From contig NZ_BLYC01000006.1 of the NCBI RefSeq assembly GCF_019721995.1, forward strand, positions 62,001 to 126,000: a stretch of DNA of 64,000 nucleotides. Direction: 5' to 3'. This stretch comes from Bathymodiolus japonicus methanotrophic gill symbiont (lineage in GTDB: Bacteria; Pseudomonadota; Gammaproteobacteria; Methylococcales; Methylomonadaceae). This document shows, piece after piece, positions 50,191 through 59,919 of the stretch. The notes beneath the pieces were generated by a model, which saw nothing but the letters and a program-made list of their open reading frames with translations, did no database searches and was not told the origin of the DNA. Both the position numbers and the translations under genes were made by a program. How positions within the stretch are numbered: position 1 is the first letter of the stretch; each line of letters begins with the position of its first letter.

Positions 50191-53100
50191 TTAGAATTTT
50201 CCGTAATAGCCTTCTTTTAAGGCATCAAACAAATTAGCTGCACTGTGCATTTCGCCGTCGTATTCAATTTCTTCATTCCCTTTTAGTTCCAGCACATGTC
50301 CATCTTCCAGTGTAAATTGATAGGTGGTATTTTCCAGGTCTGATTCTTTCACCAGTACTCCCTGAAACGCTTCAGGATTAAAACGGAATGTTGTACAGCC
50401 TTTTAAGCCCTGATCATATGCATACATATAAATATCCTTAAAATCTTCATAAGGATAGTCGGTAGGAACATTCGCTGTCTTGGAAATGGAGGAGTCTATC
50501 CATACTTGTGCTGCCGCTTGTACATCCACATGTTGCCTGGGAGTAATCGCATCGGCAGTGATAAAATAATCGGGTAATTGTTCATCTGCTTTTTCGCTAT
50601 AGGGCATGGCTTTATCATTAACCAGTGCGCGATAGGCAAGTAATTCAAAGGAAAATACATCGACTTTTTCTTTGCTCTTCTTACCTTCACGAATCACATT
50701 ACGCGAATAATGATGTGCAAAGCTGGGCTCGATTCCATTGCTGGCATTATTAGCCAGGGAAAGTGAAATAGTACCCGTTGGTGCAATAGAGCTATGATGC
50801 GTAAAACGTGCACCCTGTTCAGCAAGTTCAGCTATCAGTTTGGGATCTTCCTGAGCGAGTTGTTGCATATAGCGACTATATTTGGCATGTAACACTTTGC
50901 CGCTCACCACATCACCCACTTTATATCCATCGGCTACCATTTCCGGGCGTTTATGTAACATAGCGCCAGTTACGCTGTAATCCTTTTCCAGAGCGGGCGC
51001 TGTGCCTTTTTCTTTAGCCAATGCGAGCGCTTCTTTCCAGCCTTCTACCGCCAGAACTTTAGTGACTTCACTGGTAAAGTCTAGCGAATTAGCATCGCCA
51101 TATTGCATGCCCAGCATGGTGAGAGTTGAGCCTAATCCGAGATAGCCCATGCCATGTCTACGTTTAGAGACGATTTCTTCGCGTTGTTTTGCTAATGGCA
51201 GGCCATTAATTTCAACTACATTATCCAGCATGCGGGTAAATATGCGGATGGTTTTACGGTAATTATTCCAGTTAAACGATACATTTTTAGTAAATGGCTT
51301 TTCGATAAACCGGGTTAGGTTGATTGAGCCTAGAAGGCATGAACCATAAGGCGGTAAGGGTTGCTCACCACAATTGTGTGCATGCAGGCCATTGGCATCA
51401 AACGTATTGATACCAGGAACCTGAATATCAAAGACATCTTCAGTGCCATCTGCAACGATAGCCTCAATTGTTGCAGTAAAACGTTCACGATTTAGATTAC
51501 GCTTATAGCTGGATAAGACATTTTTAAGTTTTATTGACTTAGTGATGTCGGTAAAATTGATTAGTTTCTGGAATGAAACCAAATTTTCGCCGCTTATGAC
51601 TAATTCATGTTGTGCTTTAATTTGATAGTCCGCACTCTCCCCTTTTCCATTAGGTAGTTGCTTGATTCCGGCAGGTCGACGGTTACGATAAATACTGGCA
51701 TTAATTCCCAGGCGTAACAACATGCGTTGTACTGCTTCAAGGCGGGGTAAGTCAGACTGGGCTAAGCGTACACTCACGCCTTTTTCTTGCGTATCCTGCA
51801 CACTGCCATCGGCATCAAAAAATCCTTGCAAGAAGCCTTTATAAAAATTACTTGATGCTTCTTCCATTTTCGCTGTAATTGCTTTATTTCCAGCTGATAG
51901 TCCTAATTCTTCAGCAAAATATTTGAGTCCTGAAAAGCTGAATCTACATTCATTTCTGCCAGCAATTTCAGACCAACCTTTAAAGTCACTCCGCGTTGTG
52001 AATTCCTGGGAGGCAGCAAGCACCTTGTCCATAATTGCATTAACGCCAGCATTGATGCAATCAAAATTGTCATTTGCAGCTTTAGCTGATTTCCATACAG
52101 ATAAAACTGCCTTATCCTGTGTTAAAGTACCATCGCCAACTAGTAAGCCTATTAAATACCCCAGGTTTTCGTTATAGAGTCCATGCCATGAGTTTTCGGC
52201 ATGATGGTTGTTTAATAAGACTTGATCCCCTGATATTAAATCACCTGCTGCGCACCATTGTGTTTCTTGTTTGTAGTGGCTCTGATTGGTGACCTTGCGC
52301 ACTTGGTGGTCTGCAGTTAAACGTAAATTAAAGCCTTCCTTAGTTATTAATTTAACGACTTTTTTAGTCGCTGTTTTAAAAAAACCTTGTTTCCCTGACT
52401 GGTATAATTTGCCATCGACCAGAACATTAATCTGTTGCCCTAAAAGTGAACTAACCTGCCTCGCACCGTTTTCAGTTTGTACCCATGTGTCAGCTGTAAC
52501 ACATGGATTGGTCGCCCGGATGTCCTCACAAAACCAGTTATTATTCATTTCATTGACTTTATCAATCAGAATAAAGCCTGGCTCAGCATAGTCGTAGGTT
52601 GAAGACATAATAATGTCCCATAAACGACGCGCGGGCATTGTTTTAGCGACTTTACAGGCTACCAAGCCATCCGTATTTTCAACATAGCCTTCCGTATGCG
52701 GTAAATCACGCCAGATAATTAAGCCATCATCAGCTACTGCCAGATTGTCTTCATCCCATTCTTTTTGCATCACGGGGAAAGAAAGTCGCCAAGGTTTGTC
52801 TTCTTTGACTGCTTCAACGAATTCCGCTGTTATTAATAATGATAAGTTAAACTGACGTAAACGCCCGTCTTCTCGTTTAGCACGAATAAAGTCAACCACA
52901 TCAGGATGGCCGATATCAAAGGTCGCCATTTGTGCACCGCGTCGCCCACCCGCAGAGGACACGGTAAAACACATTTTGTCGTAGATATCCATAAAGGATA
53001 AAGGCCCTGACGTATATGCACCGGCTCCTGAGACATAAGCATCTTTAGGTCTAAGAGTGGAAAATTCATAGCCGATTCCACAGCCTGCTTTTAAGGTAAG

Positions 53101-53472
53101 CCCTGCTTCATGCACCTTACCAAGAATATCATCCATCGAATCGAGGATCGATCCAGAAACTGTACAGTTAATTGTTGAGGTGGCCGGTTTATGTTCGCGC
53201 GCTCCAGCGTTTGAAATAATACGACCTGCCGGAATCACCCCCTGACGTAATGCCCATAAGAATTCTTTATAATATTTATCCTGTTTTGCCTTACCTTTTT
53301 CGACTCTGGATAAGGCTGTGGCTACGCGCTGGTATGTTTCATCAATACTGCCATCGATGGCAACACCTGATTTTGTTTTTAAACGATATTTTGTATCCCA
53401 TATATCTGCGGACGCATCTTGTAGGGGGATATCGATAATGGCATCCAAATCAGTGCTTAACTTTGTTGTCAT
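50191..53472 (-). CDS. nrdJa: Adenosylcobalamin-dependent ribonucleotide reductase NrdJa with intein
   Basis: Catalytic subunit of class II (B12-dependent) ribonucleotide reductase, giving oxygen-independent dNTP synthesis. 1093 codons, of which residues 324-700 are an intein, leaving a 716-residue enzyme. Exteins show INCTVSGS (redox Cys), KAGCGIGYEFSTLRP, SSAGGRRGAQMATFDIGHPD, the thiyl-radical motif NP|CGEQPLPPYGSCLLGSINL (split by the intein) and APTGTISLSLANNASNGIEPSF. It is co-transcribed with nrdJb and needs vitamin B12; no cobalamin riboswitch was recognised upstream. Confidence 0.95.
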   Translation of the reverse strand: MTTKLSTDLDAIIDIPLQDASADIWDTKYRLKTKSGVAIDGSIDETYQRVATALSRVEKGKAKQDKYYKEFLWALRQGVIPAGRIISNAGAREHKPATSTINCTVSGSILDSMDDILGKVHEAGLTLKAGCGIGYEFSTLRPKDAYVSGAGAYTSGPLSFMDIYDKMCFTVSSAGGRRGAQMATFDIGHPDVVDFIRAKREDGRLRQFNLSLLITAEFVEAVKEDKPWRLSFPVMQKEWDEDNLAVADDGLIIWRDLPHTEGYVENTDGLVACKVAKTMPARRLWDIIMSSTYDYAEPGFILIDKVNEMNNNWFCEDIRATNPCVTADTWVQTENGARQVSSLLGQQINVLVDGKLYQSGKQGFFKTATKKVVKLITKEGFNLRLTADHQVRKVTNQSHYKQETQWCAAGDLISGDQVLLNNHHAENSWHGLYNENLGYLIGLLVGDGTLTQDKAVLSVWKSAKAANDNFDCINAGVNAIMDKVLAASQEFTTRSDFKGWSEIAGRNECRFSFSGLKYFAEELGLSAGNKAITAKMEEASSNFYKGFLQGFFDADGSVQDTQEKGVSVRLAQSDLPRLEAVQRMLLRLGINASIYRNRRPAGIKQLPNGKGESADYQIKAQHELVISGENLVSFQKLINFTDITKSIKLKNVLSSYKRNLNRERFTATIEAIVADGTEDVFDIQVPGINTFDANGLHAHNCGEQPLPPYGSCLLGSINLTRFIEKPFTKNVSFNWNNYRKTIRIFTRMLDNVVEINGLPLAKQREEIVSKRRHGMGYLGLGSTLTMLGMQYGDANSLDFTSEVTKVLAVEGWKEALALAKEKGTAPALEKDYSVTGAMLHKRPEMVADGYKVGDVVSGKVLHAKYSRYMQQLAQEDPKLIAELAEQGARFTHHSSIAPTGTISLSLANNASNGIEPSFAHHYSRNVIREGKKSKEKVDVFSFELLAYRALVNDKAMPYSEKADEQLPDYFITADAITPRQHVDVQAAAQVWIDSSISKTANVPTDYPYEDFKDIYMYAYDQGLKGCTTFRFNPEAFQGVLVKESDLENTTYQFTLEDGHVLELKGNEEIEYDGEMHSAANLFDALKEGYYGKF
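51373..52503 (-). other. Bifunctional intein in NrdJa (377 aa, LAGLIDADG endonuclease)
   Basis: Begins Cys324 (CVTADTWVQTENG, block A), with block B NLRLTADHQV. Two LAGLIDADG helices are LGYLIGLLVGDGTL and YKGFLQGFFDADGS, with their acidic residues in place. It ends VFDIQVPGINTF and LHAHN followed by extein Cys (blocks F/G with the His-Asn end). Splicing would join NP to CGEQPLPPYG. All splice residues are present, so it should be active. Confidence 0.95.
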
Positions 53473-53592
53473 ATTTATTCCTTGTCTCAGTGTATTGTAT
53501 CGACATACCTATATTGAATTTTCAGCGTAAGAAAGTTTTTTTGCTTGGGCGGACAGAGGTATGTTTCTTTTGAAACTGAAGTATAGCACAAC

Positions 53593-53775
53593 CGCTGAAA
53601 ATCCTGGAAACGGAGCTTTAGCGAAGTGAAGATTTTTAGTCCGCGATAGCCGTAGGGCCGTTGTTTTGTCGGAGTCTGAGCGTTAGCGAAGGTGGAGACA
53701 AAATAAAAGGCCCTACGGCTATCGCGGACTAAAAATCTTCACTTCGCTAAAGCTCCGTTTCCAGGATTTTCAGCG
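53593..53775. mobile_element. Element A, copy 7: inverted fold-back of the 5' end (183 bp)
   Basis: The first about 120 bp of an A element (CGCTGAAAATCCTGG to AAAAGGCC) run directly into the reverse complement of its first about 63 bp, ending GGATTTTCAGCG. The 3' hairpin domain is absent. The switch point lies at a GGCCCTAC/GGGCC microhomology. Confidence 0.85.
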
Positions 53776-54011
53776 AAAGAACGGTCTATACGTGAGAGTC
53801 CCTGCAGGCGGACTCCATGTGGACAAAGCGTGAATTTCCTACGGAACGTGTGGATAAGCTGATGGAAAACGATAAAGCCGTTTCCCACGAACTTACCCAC
53901 ACTAATTCACCCTTTGACCACATTTCACCGCAGTCGGCAAAGAGTAGTATCAAAACGCCTGCGGCGCAATAATAACAAATTATTAATATAAAAAGGGAAG
54001 GGCTATCTTAA
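53776..54011 (+). other. Spacer with a 51-codon ORF of unknown meaning
   Basis: An ORF at 53817-53972 starts MWTKREFPTERVDKLMEND and ends SSIKTPAAQ. It has no convincing Shine-Dalgarno and no recognised family; it may be a transposase fragment. Nothing else is seen. Confidence 0.25.
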
Positions 54012-55305
54012 CTATTTAATAAATTGGTCTGGACAATGGGGAGTATTATACAATGACGTGATGAACTCAAGCAGTACATCCATTTGAGACTTGCGCTGTA
54101 AGCTTCCTAAGGTATACGCAGGTAGTTTGCTTTCAATGCGGGCTATTTGCTCTGGGTGAAGGAGAAGGCAATGGTCAAACAAAAGACTCAGAATCAGGCC
54201 ACGGCTTGATCCCTCTTCATCTAATTGTTTGGCCTCACGCCCCCATCCTTCATAAAGCTTCCAGTCCTCAAAGAAAACCTCAATCAACCATCTCAACGTA
54301 TAGGCTTGAATAATATCTTGTGTGCGCCAAGTCAGGTCTGTCGCCACTAAATAGCGATAGTCGTTTTCACCGTCATATTTTAAGGCAATGACAAAGCGTT
54401 TTTTACTGTGAGAACTCACCTTCAATCGTGCACTGCTGACAGTCACTTTAATCTCTTTGCCGCCACGTACACGTATTATCTGATCAATGCCTTTGTTAAT
54501 CGAATTAAAGTAGCTCTCGACTGACCTTATTCTACCTCTATATTCAATATTTTGGTTTTTACGTAATTGGCTAATCACCTGCGAGCCTCCAGATTCTTTA
54601 GCGGCTTCGTCCATAAAGGCTTTTTCACCATACAGCGCATCAAGCCAGTACGCCTTTAATTTTAATCAGGCTATGCGCAACTTTAAACTCTTTTAATAAG
54701 CCTAATGCAATCTCTGTTTTGGTCGGGTAGGCACTGTCACGTTCAGGCTTAATAGGCCGATCTTTTTTTGCTATACCGCTCTTTTTCAACCGTTTATCTT
54801 CTTTATCCCACTGCTTTAAGGCTGGATCCGGCATATAAAAGAAAAAACCGACAGGCACTGTAATGGATGAGGTAACTAGCAGCAATAATACTATCGTTTG
54901 TCCATTAACATACCCGCCGGAGCCTTTGTGTTTCTGCTTGTAAACCTTATAAATACGTTTTGTAGACTTAGATCGTGCTCGGTCTGATTCATCAAAGGCC
55001 AACACACCTTCAGTAATGCCATAACGTTTTAAAATTAAGACCACACTCACCCGTAGCAACCAGTCCCAGGGTATATTTGCTTTACGAAACACCCAGGATA
55101 ATGCGGCTACTTTGCAATCTCCAAGGCTTGCTCGCTCAAACTTAGCCCAGCAAACAGAGTTCATTAGCAGTATGCCCGTTAAACAAGTGCCCAACCAAGC
55201 GGCTTGAATCCGTGTCAAAGCGGCTCCGGGTTTTAGCTGATTGAGCGCATCATTTAAATCGTCAATATAGCTTTGGATAAAGGTGGCTGGGGCATTCATT
55301 AACAT
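54012..55305 (-). pseudogene. ISZ transposase (IS4 family), split by a frameshift
   Basis: N-terminal frame 54640-55305 (MLMNAPATFIQSYIDDL, VLAFDESDRARSK with the first Asp) and C-terminal frame 54012-54614 (YGGEKAF-type joint, then YTLRWLIEVFFEDWK, an exact Y-2-R-3-E-6-K). The frames meet near 54640, where a one-base indel changes IKIKAYWLDALYGEKAF. Confidence 0.85.
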
Positions 55306-55384
55306 GGGCTTACACCGATAAAATTACAACAACCTCAGAATACCTGATTTTACCTTCTCAATATCAAAAACTTGAACATCGAGT
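54012..55384 (-). mobile_element. ISZ (IS4 family), frameshifted, one end present
   Basis: The upstream end is AAAAACTTGAACATCGAGTA (55365-55384). The other end was not found before 54000. It carries one transposase split by a frameshift. An ISX fragment abuts at 55386. Confidence 0.8.
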
Positions 55385-55385
55385 A

Positions 55386-55761
55386 ACACTAAAAGTAATT
55401 TCAAGGAAACTAAAGCTTGGTCTTCCAATACCCGCTCACTTGAAAATCAAATGCGCCTGACTGCAATGAGCTATAATTTAATGCGCGTGTTTGAAGAGAT
55501 TTCAAAAACACAACAGCCAGAATTGATTCATCCATCGGATAAAAAATATAGCGAGGCTCTGGAGATTAGGCAGCAACAGGCTCAAAAACGAGATCGTTTT
55601 GTGAATCCATTATTTTTCCAGGCAAGAATATCTCGTATCAGCTCGTATACCATTCGGGCAGTTCAAAACGCAATAATAACAGGAATGTCTTTACAGTGCT
55701 TTATGAGCTCTCTTGTGGCGAGGTTAGTTTTACCGCCTCAATTGATAGGGGAACACTGATG
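55386..55761 (+). mobile_element. ISX copy 5, 3' fragment
   Basis: Contains the last about 125 transposase codons (NQMRLTAMSYNLMRVFEE ...) and the end GGGGAACACTGATG. It is truncated on the left at the ISZ junction. Confidence 0.9.
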
Positions 55762-55786
55762 GATTTAATAGTAAATCAGACTAAAT

Positions 55787-56779
55787 ATGATTGAAACAAT
55801 CTATATAGAAGAAAATATTCTGCAACACCCACGAGTATTAGATATTTGCACACGCTTTCCCAAAGCAAGAAAAATTACCTGCGAGCGTTATGGTGAAGTA
55901 TTTAATCCCAAGGCGCAGAATTTTCGCTTGCAGAAACAACAACCCGCTTTAATTCTAGCGGAAAAATATCGTGGATTTATGCTTAAAGCGCCGCCTAATT
56001 ATGGCATTGGAGCGCAGCATAATTACTATTTTTCACATATGCTGAATTGCCTATATGACTGTCGTTACTGCTTTCTTCAGGGTATGTACCAATCGGCGAA
56101 TTATGTCTTGTTTGTTAATTACGAAGATTATTTTGCAGATATACAGCGAATCTGTGCGGCAACCCCTGATGAACCCGTCCACTTTTTCTCAGGATATGAT
56201 TGCGACAGTCTCGCTTTAGAGCCAGTCACTGATTTTGCTAAGGAATTTTTACCGCTGATCCGATCCATTCCTAATGCCTGGATGGAGCTGCGTACTAAAA
56301 GCACCCAGGTGCGCCACCTTCTGGATACCCCCGCACTTGAACGCTGTATTGTTGCCTTTAGCTTTATCCCGGATGAAATTGCCCGCGCATTAGAACACAA
56401 GGCCCCTGCTATTTCCAAGCGCCTGGATGCACTGAAGAAATTACAGCAACAAGGCTGGCCGATCGGTCTCCGATTTGACCCGATTATTTATGAAGACGAT
56501 TATCAGCAACATTACCAGTTGTTATTTAAAACCGTCTTCGCTGAAATTAATCCAGATACCTTACATTCAGTTAGCTTAGGCGTGTTTCGTCTGCCCGATA
56601 ATTACTTTAAAAAAATACATAAGCTGTATCCAGAGGAAAAACTGTTTGCCAGTCCACTGGAATCGAGACAAGGCATGATGTCTTATAAAACTGCATTAGA
56701 AGACGAAATGATGGATTTTTGTAGCAAGGAACTTATGCGCTATATTCCCACAGAAAAATTTTTCCCATGCAGCCTGTAA
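55787..56779 (+). CDS. Spore photoproduct lyase family radical SAM protein
   Basis: 330 residues. The radical-SAM cluster motif is NCLYDCRYCFLQG (CX3CX2C) near residue 90, followed by NYEDYFADI and VHFFSGYDCDSLALE. The protein matches SplB-like enzymes kept by non-sporulating gammaproteobacteria; the substrate there is not settled. The last 13 bp overlap the start of the SDR gene, so the two are translated as a pair. It starts right after IS debris, so its promoter may be IS-derived. Confidence 0.85.
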   Translation: MIETIYIEENILQHPRVLDICTRFPKARKITCERYGEVFNPKAQNFRLQKQQPALILAEKYRGFMLKAPPNYGIGAQHNYYFSHMLNCLYDCRYCFLQGMYQSANYVLFVNYEDYFADIQRICAATPDEPVHFFSGYDCDSLALEPVTDFAKEFLPLIRSIPNAWMELRTKSTQVRHLLDTPALERCIVAFSFIPDEIARALEHKAPAISKRLDALKKLQQQGWPIGLRFDPIIYEDDYQQHYQLLFKTVFAEINPDTLHSVSLGVFRLPDNYFKKIHKLYPEEKLFASPLESRQGMMSYKTALEDEMMDFCSKELMRYIPTEKFFPCSL

Positions 56780-57480
56780 AACGTACGATCCTGGTAACCG
56801 GTGCCAGCTCAGGAATAGGGCGATCCTGTGCTGTTACTCTGCTAAACCAGGGGCATGATGTTATTGGCCTGTCCAGAAACTGCAAGCAATTTATCCATGC
56901 TCACCCTCGTTTTACTAGCGTGGAATGCGACTTAAGTGACTTAACGGCCTTAGCTGATAATATCAAACGGATAAGCAAACAGTATCCCGCTATTAACAGC
57001 ATTATTTTCAGTGCGGGTAAAGGACAGTTCAGTAGCCTGGAAGAGTTTTCATATAGCCAGATCCAGGAATTAATGAATCTCAACTTTATCAGCCAGAGCT
57101 TTCTTGCTAGAGGATTTTTACCCGCTTTAAAAAGAAAACCCTTGGCTGATTTAATATTTATCGGATCGGAAGCCGCATTGACAGGAAGTCGCAAAGGTTC
57201 GATTTACTGCGCTAGTAAATTTGCCTTACGTGGATTTAGCCAGGCGCTTAGAGATGAGTGCGCAAAAAGCAGTGTGCGCGTCTCTTTAATTAACCCCGGT
57301 ATGGTAAAAACAGATTTTTTCCAGTCTTTGAACTTTGAGCCTGGAGAACACCTCAGCCAACATTTGCTTGCAGAAGATGTTGCAGAGGCAGTTAGTTATA
57401 TTATCAATGCCCGAGGCGGTATTATTATTGATGAAATCAATCTCAATCCGGCAAATCATGTGATTCAGTTTAAAAAATAA
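56767..57480 (+). CDS. Short-chain dehydrogenase/reductase
   Basis: 237 residues. The NAD(P) loop is TGASSGIGRS (TGxxxGxG), followed by the SAGKGQF segment and the active site YCASKFALRGF (YxxxK) with a Ser in IFIGSEAALTGS. The substrate is unknown. It overlaps the preceding radical-SAM gene. Confidence 0.9.
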   Translation: MQPVKRTILVTGASSGIGRSCAVTLLNQGHDVIGLSRNCKQFIHAHPRFTSVECDLSDLTALADNIKRISKQYPAINSIIFSAGKGQFSSLEEFSYSQIQELMNLNFISQSFLARGFLPALKRKPLADLIFIGSEAALTGSRKGSIYCASKFALRGFSQALRDECAKSSVRVSLINPGMVKTDFFQSLNFEPGEHLSQHLLAEDVAEAVSYIINARGGIIIDEINLNPANHVIQFKK

Positions 57481-57551
57481 AGCTTGATTTTTTGAAAATA
57501 CGCCCTGCGACAATTTGTCACATTTTAATTTGCATTTAACTTAGTTATGAT

Positions 57552-58508
57552 CTGAAGTTTCTTAGAAATTCATCAAGCAACCATTCGCAATAAAACGGCT
57601 ACCACCGAATTTACAGGGGAGCTGCTGTATTTGGGGCAAACCCTTTCAAAATCCGGATCCAAAGCCGCTTCGGCAATGATGCGGCGGATATCTGAAAATG
57701 CGAAACTGGCTCGCCCCTTCACTTTGTGCCGACGTTCCGGATCGGTTTTTAAACGATCCGCGTAAATCCACGTCAGCGTTGTTGCCATCATACAGAAGTT
57801 CAAATGGTTGGTCACTGCCTGCGCATTTCGACACTGACTTTTCTGACTCCCTATGTCTTGCTTGAGCTCTTTCAACTCGGATTCGATTTTCCATCGCGCA
57901 CCATAATACTCAATAATCTGTGTGACGGATAAACTTAGATCGGTCGTAAACAAAGCAACCCACTGTGTGCGACGAAACACCCAGACAACCTGAACGGGTC
58001 GTTTCAATGTTTTCAGCATGACAACCGCTGAAAATTCTGGAAACGGAGCTTTAGCGAAGTGAAGATTTTTAGTCCGCGATAGCCGTAGGGCCGTTGTTTT
58101 GTCGGAGTCTGAGAGTTAGCGAAGGTGGAGACAAAATAAAAGGCCATCCGACACGGCGTCAAGTCATTTGGAGCCTATGTTCCGACCCCTTGTTGGGTCG
58201 GGACAAGGTGACGAGGACGAATCGGGGCCGCCGGAGGCATAAGTGGTCGCGTTAAGTTTTTGCTGCTTGCTTGGGCTGGGATGCCCAAAACAAGCTTTCG
58301 CAAAAATAGCGACTCCCCGAGCGACTATAAGCCCTGACTTCACGCTGTTTTCCATAGAGATTCACGGTATACGATCGGGCCTTTTGTGGTACTGTTTTTG
58401 CCATGTCTGTGGCTGCCCCCAGACGCTGCCCGTACTTTTTATTCCGCCCCCTCTGCTTGGGTTTTCTTTTTTCTGGACGATCGTACAGTACATTATTGCA
58501 CCTTAACC
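57552..58508 (-). mobile_element. ISY copy 3, interrupted by element A and IS630
   Basis: Starts CTGAAGTTTCTTAGAAATT. The transposase 3' part is 57573-58019 (YGARWKIESELKELK). An A element sits at 58026-58320, then more ISY to TTAACC at 58508, where IS630 entered at a TA. Confidence 0.88.
58026..58320 (+). mobile_element. Element A, copy 8 (295 bp) in ISY
   Basis: CGCTGAAAATTCTGG to GACTCCCCGA. Compared with intact ISY (site between 21227 and 21228) the flanks GACAAC and GCGACTATAAG join with no duplicated or missing base. Confidence 0.93.
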
Positions 58509-59884
58509 TATAGTTTCTCAGATAAATAATTTCCAAATTTGGAGCGCTTAAACTTAGGCGGTAACAACGAAATCTTCCCGCAATTTTTGCATAACACAAA
58601 TCACTTTACTGGCATCATGCATATAAGTGTTAAAAGTTTGCACAACTGAATCATGAAGATCTTCAAAAGTTTTAAAATACTTCATATGAGTCGAATCGCG
58701 TTTCGTATTTTTCCATAATTTCTCAATCGGATTAAAATCCGGCGAGAACGCAGGGAGACATTCTACTGTCAAACGATCTACATTAGCTAACTTAAATTCC
58801 TTAATAACACCGCTTCCATGATACGGGGCACCATCTTCAATTAGAATAATCTTGCCTTTATAATAAGCCAGCAATTGTGTTAAAAACTCAACATAGCTTT
58901 CACCATTAAAACGCCCAGATGTTTCAGCGTGTTGTAATATCATTGGCTTATAACTCTCGATTAAGACGTTGTCGGCAATAGAATATATCGCTTCCATAAA
59001 AAGCTTCTGTGTTGGATATTTCTCATTTTTTAAGCTTTTAAGAATAGCTAAAAATTCTTGAGGCAGCCCAGCTTCTTTTAAAAGTCTAAGTGACTTTGGT
59101 TTTATCTCATAAGCCAATGATTCTCGGTATTGAAAACTCCCTCCTTCGAGTTCGATCGTACCAAACATTTTCAACCCTTTTCGAATCCCTGATGTTTTCA
59201 CTGTGGGTTGCTCTCCTATTGGAGCCCAGGTTCGTGCCAATGAACCCCACATAGCAAATGACACCTCATCCGCTGAAAATCAGGGAAACGTAGCCTAAGC
59301 GAAGTGATGATTTTTAGTCCGCGATAGCCGTAGGGCCGTTGTTTTGTCGGAGTCTGAGCGTTAGCGAAGGTGGAGACAAAATAAAAGGCCATCCGACACG
59401 GCGTCAAGTCATTTGGAGCCTATGTTCCGACCCCTTGTTGGGTCGGGACGAGGTGACGAGGACGAATCGGGGCCGCCGGAGGCATAAGTGGTCGCGTTAA
59501 GTTTTTGCTGCTTGCTTGGGCTGGGATGCCCAAAACAAGCTTTCGCAAAAATAGCGACTCCCCGAACCGAATAAAACGACACTCTTTTCTTCTACCGCCT
59601 TTTCCATAATGGCAGGCAATGTTTCTTCCAGCCACGTTTTTCTTTCAAGCTCGTACTTTTCTTCTTCTTGGCGATCAGTCACAAAACGAGCTTTTTGATA
59701 ACTGAAGCCCAGTTTTTTCATTAGGCTTGATAAATAGTTCAAGTTATAACGAACTTCAAATTTTAACCAAATAAGCTCGGCAATCATCGCAGTACTCCAT
59801 ATTCCACAATGAAATCCATTGTCTTCTGGGCCTTTCTTTATCAACTCAACCAATTTATTTTTCTGGTCTTTAGTTAACTTTGAC
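58509..59884 (-). mobile_element. IS630-family element, copy 3, 3' part, carrying element A
   Basis: Left end TAGTTTCTCAGAT after a TA in ISY. The transposase C-terminal part is 58554-59264 (an MSFAMWG start in frame). An A element is at 59271-59565. The N-terminal part 59497-59853 runs to 59884, where an IS66 end truncates it. The transposase is thus broken twice. Confidence 0.9.
59271..59565 (+). mobile_element. Element A, copy 9 (295 bp) in IS630
   Basis: CGCTGAAAATCAGGG to GACTCCCCGA. Distances from the left IS630 end to the site (761 bp) and from the site to CTTTGAC (318 bp) are equal in the intact IS630 at 36904-38335, so not one base was duplicated or lost. Confidence 0.95.
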
Positions 59885-59919
59885 GTAACTACTCAGCGAA
59901 GCTGAGTAGTTCAATGAAA

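Noticed and set aside
53776-54011. Left end of ISZ in this spacer
   Set aside because: No sequence resembling ACTCGATGTTCAAG was found between 53776 and 54011, so the end is considered lost.
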